Positions 58,160-64,000 of a DNA stretch of 64,000 bases are shown here, one piece after another. The stretch lies in the NCBI GenBank assembly GCA_037157565.1, contig JAZHRO010000073.1, positions 17,242,501-17,306,500 on the forward strand. Reading direction: 5' to 3'. The stretch's first letter is position 1. Each line of letters starts with the position of its first letter. The position numbers and the translations under genes were made by a program. Source of the DNA: Thalassia testudinum. Its lineage: Eukaryota; Streptophyta; Magnoliopsida; Alismatales; Hydrocharitaceae. The notes beneath the pieces were generated by a model that was not told the origin of the DNA, did not search any database, and saw only the letters and a program-made list of their open reading frames with translations.

Positions 58160-60341
58160 TATTTAAGTTTAAGGCCTTGGGTACTTAGAATACAGTTTTC
58201 TTTACACTTCAAGATTCTAAAATGGGTTTGGAATGTTCTTGAAAGAATGCATTCTTGGTACAAAGGTTGTTTCTAGAATATAAAGCGTATGAAGGGATCT
58301 TATATGAAGATGAGAAGCTCAACATGATCGTAGCATTTCTCCCTTAACAATGAAAACTTTGAAGGGACAATCCATGAGTTGGTAAAACGTCTACCAAGCA
58401 TATTGGATCATCTTGATGGAGTGCGCAACATCTTAAAGAAGAGAAAGCGTTCCTCAACTGCAATAGCTTAAGGTAGAATAACTGACACATGGATAAGAAG
58501 GCCTCACATGAGATGCTAATCTATACATGGAGATTTGCAGACCTTATTGAAGGTTAGAGGAAACGTTCCTCAAGGTACCATCCATCTTCATCATCTATTT
58601 ATTCATATGATGAATAAAAGATTCTAATGCCCCTAGCATATTTGCAATTGTTGCTTATTATTTATATTTAGGTGATCAGGATAAAGCTGAAAATGAAGAG
58701 GCTTCTTAGATGGAACCCAAGAAATTGTTGAAGTGGAAGCGGTCAAGTAGTACAAAGCTCACAATCTAAAATTAGAGTTCTGGATTATAAAGATTGCCTT
58801 TATAATCTTGCATCTATATATAAAAATTATTTTTATTTCCAAATTATTTGGAATTGACTTATGCAAGTGATTAATGACGTATTATAAGTTTTAGTCGTTG
58901 GATGTTTACTGTTTTGGAATCTATTTTAGATAGTCAAATTTCTTTAATGATATGATCGTTAAAGAAAATTCTAAATAAGTGCAAAAATGATACTCTAGGT
59001 CTATGAGATGTCTAATGTTAAGATATGAATATCTACAAGTGAGATTAAGAGGACATTTTAGATCAAGCCTCTCGGTCAGTAGGTGAAACAGTCTCTTCTG
59101 ACTCGAGAACCATGCACCCTATGATAACTTGTGACTGATCCTTTTATGAAAAGGAAACATGACAAGGAGATCTCTTGAAATGACACATAATGATGTATGC
59201 ATTGTGGAAAGAATCTTTAGTGAATGAAACTTAATGCATCATATATAGGTGAAGTACTCTAATGCTCATGAACTTGAAACTCAATCCAATTTGTTTTGTA
59301 AATGAAACTCATAATCATTTAAAAGTTGAATGAAAGCTACTCCATTCAACTCAGGTTACTTTAGTCGAGTGATTTCAAATTGATATCTTAGAGATAGTTA
59401 GAAATATATTCAAAGAACTTAAGTGCATATGTCATGGTCTTAAATTTTTGACCTCACACAAGTTATCATATCCTCAGGGAAAGAAAAGAAGAAATTGAGG
59501 ACTTTTCATACAGATGCTATCAAACACTTTTGATATTATATAACTACCATTTTAATTTTCACACATACCACCACCATATTGGTTATTTTTCCATAAATGT
59601 CATGGTAATTAGGCTTTCTTTTCAAGTTTATGAAGCAATCTAGAGGCAAACAACCATTTACTACCATTTTTTAGTCAAAAATAGAAATTATGCTAATAGA
59701 ACTTAATTTGAGTGTCATTTTGTAAAAGTAATTGACTTTATTATAGCACCTATATAAATATCAAAATTACCGTGACAACTACGTAATATCAAAAAGCTTT
59801 CGAAGCCATTTGTGTAACAAACTCCCCTAGAAAACCTGAAAGAAAAAAAAAAACAGCCACATTCACAAGCCCCTATCCACAAATCTCTAATCTCTATTTT
59901 CCCCGCAATTCAATCCCTGCTGCCAAACCCAAGCCCATATGAATTCTAATTAGACTGGATGAATGCTTATCGACTTCTCATTTGGCAGTTCTGTTGACCT
60001 ACCGGACTCCGCTGTATGAAGCGTAAAATATTACAATTGGAGTGATCGACCGTTTGACGGCAAGTAACATGGAGAGTAGAATGGAGCATGTCTGCCTCGA
60101 TGTCTGTCTTGACCTACCCAACTTCTAGTTAATTGGAATTTTCCCAACCAACGAGAAACAATCTAATAAAAGAAGATTGACAGCGATAAGAACATCAGTT
60201 ATTTAATTTTCATGCTTATATAAAAATAGAACAACTTTGTCTGATTAAGGCACAAGAATTCTATAGCAAACACAATCAATCAATACTTACTTCGGGCGAT
60301 GCATAAAACATAGATATGGAGGAATGGAAGCAAAACAAGAT
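58160..60341. other. Intergenic DNA, no gene seen
   Basis: 2.2 kb of AT-rich sequence between the copia LTR and the 3' end of transketolase. There is no frame above about 60 codons, no tRNA or rRNA, and no LTR end that I can recognise. It may include old, unrecognisable repeats. Confidence 0.6.
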
Positions 60342-60441
60342 AGCTTTTCCTAACTCAAAAGGGAGGGGATGAAATCACTATAACAAGCTTCATCCTCTTA
60401 AATTGGCAAGGGGCTCTCAGATTATTAGGAAGAATTCAAGC
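60342..60441 (-). other. Transketolase 3' untranslated region (approximate)
   Basis: Sequence following the TAA stop (60442-60444). The cleavage site is not determined and I see no clear canonical AATAAA on the minus strand here. Confidence 0.45.
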
Positions 60442-63400
60442 TTAAAGGGACTTGGCAGCAGCCACCACATTCTCCACTGTCAAGCCAAATTCCTTGTAAA
60501 TTCTGCTAGCAGGTGCACTTGCTCCAAATCGGTCGATACCGATTGCCTTGCCCTCGCTCCCAACAAACTTCTCCCATCCAAGCGTAGAACCCGCTTCAAT
60601 GCTGACCCTGGCAGTGATTGCAGCAGGGAAGACACGCTCCTTGTACTCGACCGACTGTTTGTCAAACAGCTCCCAGCAAACAAGTGAAACGACCCGGACA
60701 GCCTTCCCTTCCTTCCTCAGCTCATCCGCAGCCTTGGCAGCGATTTCCAGTTCAGAGCCAGTGCCAATTAGAATGACATCTGGTTTGTTCCCTGAGGAGT
60801 TATCCGAAATAATGTATCCCCCCTTCGCAACACCTTCAGCTGACGTTCCCTGAAGTTGAGGAAGCTTTTGACGAGTGAGAGCAAGGATTGAAGGTGTCTT
60901 CCTACTTTCCACGGCAATCTTATAGCATCCGGCAGTCTCTGTGCCATCTGCTGGCCGGAACATGAGAATATTGGGCATGGCACGGAAACTGATCAAATGT
61001 TCAATGGGCTGATGTGTGGGCCCATCTTCTCCTAGACCAATGGAATCATGGGTCATAACATAGATCACACCAGCCTCACACAAGGCAGAGATTCTTATCG
61101 CGGCCCTCATGTAGTCCGTGAAGACAAAGAAAGTGGCACAATAGGGAAAAACCCCTGGGCTATGCAGAGCAATTCCATTGCAAATGGCACCCATTCCGTG
61201 CTCTCTGACACCAAACCTAAGATTCCTCTCCTCAGGAGTGTCCTTTTGAAAGTCACCAAACATCTTCAACAGGGTCATGTTGGATGAGGCAAGATCAGCA
61301 CTTCCACCGAGAAATCCAGGAATGACCTTTGCAAGTGCATTGAGGTTCTGCTGAGATAGGTTCCTGGTGGCATCTGCAGGGCTTTCAACAGTGTAGGTCT
61401 GTGTTGAACAAGGGGGAGAGTGCCAAATTAACACATGATAGCTAAAGTACTGCAGCCAACAAGAATAACATATAGAAACTCACTGGCAGAGCCTTCTCCC
61501 ACCCAGCAGGCAATTCACCAGAAATGATTGATTTCAATTGCTCAGCATCTTCCTTGTACTTCTTCTCATACTCTGCAAATTTTGCATTCCATTTGGCTTC
61601 GAGAACAGCACCATCAGGAACATGACGACTCCAGTGGCTGCATCATCAATGTCGAGATGTATTAATCAATTGCAACCCACGAATAATGTCATATTTCAAG
61701 GACAATAGATCTCTAAATACCTCTTGACTTCATCAGGTACACGGAAAGCCTCATAAGGCCAACCAAGGTTTGATCTAGTAGCCTCAACCTCCTTGGCACC
61801 CAAAGCACTTCCATGCACAGCATAGCTGTTTGCCTTGTTTGGTGAGCCATAACCAATGGTAGTTGTAACCTGCAGAGCAAACAAAGGTTACGCCAGAAAA
61901 GCAGGTAGCTACCATTTAAGTCTTAAATCAATAATCCAAGGAGACGGACCTTGATCAATGTGGGCTTGTCCTTCACCCCTTTTGCTTCTTCAATGGCAGC
62001 ACGGATGTCATCATAACCAGTGTTGCCATTCTTCACCCAGATGGTGTGCCACCCAAGTGCCTCAAAGCGAGCACTAACATCCTCGGTGAATGCAATCTCA
62101 GTGTCCCCATCGATGGAAATGTGGTTATCATCGTAAAAGGCTATCAACTTCCCAAGTCCCCAGTGTCCAGCAAGCGAGCAGGCCTCATTTGTAATGCCCT
62201 CCATTTGGCATCCATCACCAAGAATCACATACCTGACATAAATAAGTAACAGTTCAGTTATTCCCATGAGAAAGAAGGAGCTGAAAAACAACGACAAGGA
62301 TGTGGAGGTAAGGAAAATACGTATAATGGTCGACAATCTCGAGATCCGGCTTGTTAAAACGGGCAGCTAGATGCTTCTCAGCGAGTGCCAGGCCAATGGC
62401 GTTCGCCATGCCCTGACCCAAAGGGCCTGTGTGCATCCACCATGAAAAGAAATGATGTTAGTATGGAATCACAGGGGAAAAGGGCGGTGGAGTTAAAAAT
62501 GTTGGGAGAGACAGAAGAAGAAGCAAACCAGTGGTGACTTCAACACCGGGTGTCTCAAAGTTCTCGGGGTGACCAGGAGTTCTGCTTTCCCATTGGCGGA
62601 AATTCTTCATATCCTCCTCCTGTTGAAAACCAAATCAATTTCGGCAATTCGGATATGATAAATCAGACAGGCAGGGATAATTATGTAATAATAGAAACGG
62701 AAGATCTTTTGCCTCGATTTTTTAGCATGGGGCTTTCCCAAAGATGAAAGAAAACATGCCATATTCCTTTCCGAAAAGGAAGAATGCTATCGGGCAAAAG
62801 GAAGAGGACTTGCAAGTGAAAAACACTTGAGACAGGAAACAAGCATCTTTCAGAATAAAGAAAAGGTGGGACATCTCCAAACTGTAGCTAAATATTCAAA
62901 CTAATAACAATCGCAAAGAAGGAATAGTATAGAATCGAACAGGGACATGACGCATGATATTCATTCTCTCCTCTATTTGGAGGGGGGGAGGGTTTCGTAC
63001 ATCTCCAAACAAACAACAACAGGAAGAGGGAGAATAACGAGTCCATTCCCCCTCTCTTGCACAAAATCAAAGAAGAAACCAAACAATACTGAGCATACTC
63101 TTCGTTAAGTCAGCCATCACGAAACGAACGAATCCTCGCAGCTATACGAAAAGTGGGGTGATGATGATGATGATAAAAATATGAAGAAGAGAGAGATGGG
63201 GGGGAAGGGAGGGAGGACCTTGACGCTATCGTATCCAGCGAGATGGAGGAGAGCATACTGGAGCATGCAGCCGTGGCCGGCGGAGAGGACGAACCTGTCA
63301 CGGTTGAACCACGAGGGGTTCTTGGGGTTGTACCTCATGACCTCGTCGAAGAGGATGTGGCCCATGGGGGCGCACCCCATGGGGAGGCCCGGGTGTCCCG

Positions 63401-63701
63401 ACTTCGCCTTCTCCACCGCATCAATAGCCAGGAACCTTATCGTGTTTATCGACTTCTCCACCAGAGCGTCCGTCGCCGCCTTACCCTCCAGCGTCTCCAC
63501 GGCAGCCGCCCGCACCCGAACCCTCTGGGCCGCCCTGCTGCTGCTCCGGGCGTGGAGGCCGCGGTGGGCCTTCAGGGCCTTGCCCGGGATTGGGTTCACC
63601 GAGGGCCGCAGGGTGACCCGCCGGCTGTCTGGTGCGGGGGTCGACCCCCCGGAGAGGGCGTGGGAGAAGGTCGTCGTAAGGGAGGAGGACGTGGCTGCCA
63701 T
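60442..63701 (-). CDS. TKL1: Transketolase, plastid (7 exons, 740 aa)
   Basis: Transketolase (EC 2.2.1.1) moves two-carbon ketol units between sugar phosphates in the Calvin-Benson cycle and the plastid pentose phosphate pathway, using thiamine diphosphate and Mg2+. Exons: 63219-63701, 62529-62619, 62321-62426, 61950-62232, 61721-61869, 61484-61637, 60442-61398; all six introns are GT-AG and phases fit, giving 740 codons plus stop. Residues 1 to about 66 are Ser/Thr/Arg-rich, a chloroplast transit peptide with likely cleavage near RVRAAAVET. Visible features: SGHPGLPMG (about 101-109), thiamine diphosphate motif GDG (232-234) ending at Asn263, catalytic Glu in FGVREHGMG (Glu488), and Ser428, the position reported as phosphorylated in Arabidopsis TKL1. 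Length equals the plant plastid form. The start ATG has context AACATGGC. No lesion is seen. TKL1 versus TKL2 cannot be settled from sequence alone. Confidence 0.97.
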
Positions 63702-64000
63702 GTTCGCTCGCGACTACCTCCTGGCTCTCTCTCCCCGTCTGTCTCACTATGAGTGTGTTTGTGTCTGCGTGTGAGGAGGAGGAGGAGGTGTGTCTCCTCT
63801 ATCTAATCTATCTATCTATCAACCATCTATCGGCCCTCCCTGCCTGCTGCGCGATCGCTTGCGGCATTTGTCTGGTGGACTACGGCTCTGATGGGTGCGC
63901 CATTGAGGTAACGAGATATGGATGTGTGTGGTTGGGGGGTCCGAGATGGGATGGTGCCCGTTGGATGCGGAAGGAGAGAGATCTCGGCCGTCAAGACCGG
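63702..64000 (-). promoter_or_regulatory. Transketolase 5' untranslated region and proximal promoter
   Basis: The minus strand upstream of the ATG contains GA-rich and GAGG/CTCC repeats (63720-63795) and a (GATA)n-type run (minus GATAGATAGATAGATTAGAT, about 63799-63822). GATA-type elements occur in light-regulated plant promoters, but a simple microsatellite is as likely. No convincing TATA box is seen before the window ends. Confidence 0.45.

Noticed and set aside
63181..63774. Plus-strand frames of 197 and 169 codons opposite transketolase exon 1
   Set aside because: These are shadow frames caused by GC-rich codon third positions in the real minus-strand exon.

Overview
This window is nuclear DNA of a flowering plant. 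The only intact host gene is a seven-exon plastid transketolase on the minus strand at the right end (60442-63701). Its short GT-AG introns, GC-rich transit-peptide exon and AT-rich flanks, together with Athila-type Ty3/gypsy and Ty1/copia retrotransposons, all point to an angiosperm. I cannot name the species; the GC-rich first exon would suit a monocot or a magnoliid.

Almost everything from base 1 to about 58159 is a nested stack of LTR retrotransposons. The oldest layer is a decayed Ty1/copia element on the minus strand. Its 5' LTR is 56342-58159, with a tRNA-Met-type primer site at 56328-56340, gag at about 51950-52770, integrase and N-terminal reverse transcriptase (RT) at 36069-37690, the RT active site at 17872-18074, and the end of RT plus RNase H at 15777-16121. 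Its left end lies outside the window. The pieces are separated by later insertions, most of which can be delimited to the base by TG...CA ends and 5-bp target-site duplications (TSDs).

Insertions, left to right: (a) an LTR-like sequence ending at 15776, which holds a solo LTR (92-2026 plus 13001-13790), which in turn holds a complete but dead Athila-like element (2027-12995, minus strand); (b) a solo LTR at 16122-17871; (c) a solo LTR of about 4.07 kb (18075-19191 plus 33110-36068) that holds a young Athila-like element (19192-33109, plus strand), itself carrying a 283-bp insertion in pol; (d) a solo LTR at 37701-39413; (e) a non-autonomous LTR element at 41166-51174 (minus strand) with no recognisable gag or pol but a long acidic open reading frame of unknown function; (f) a solo LTR at 53100-54875, of the same family as (d) but inverted.

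The three elements with internal regions share a tRNA-Asp-type primer site, a G-tract motif upstream of the 3' LTR, and a terminal polypurine tract next to a 9-bp-arm hairpin (decayed in the third). The (e) family could therefore be mobilised in trans by Athila-type machinery. Host sequence resumes at about 58160. About 2.3 kb of AT-rich DNA without a visible gene separates it from the transketolase stop codon.
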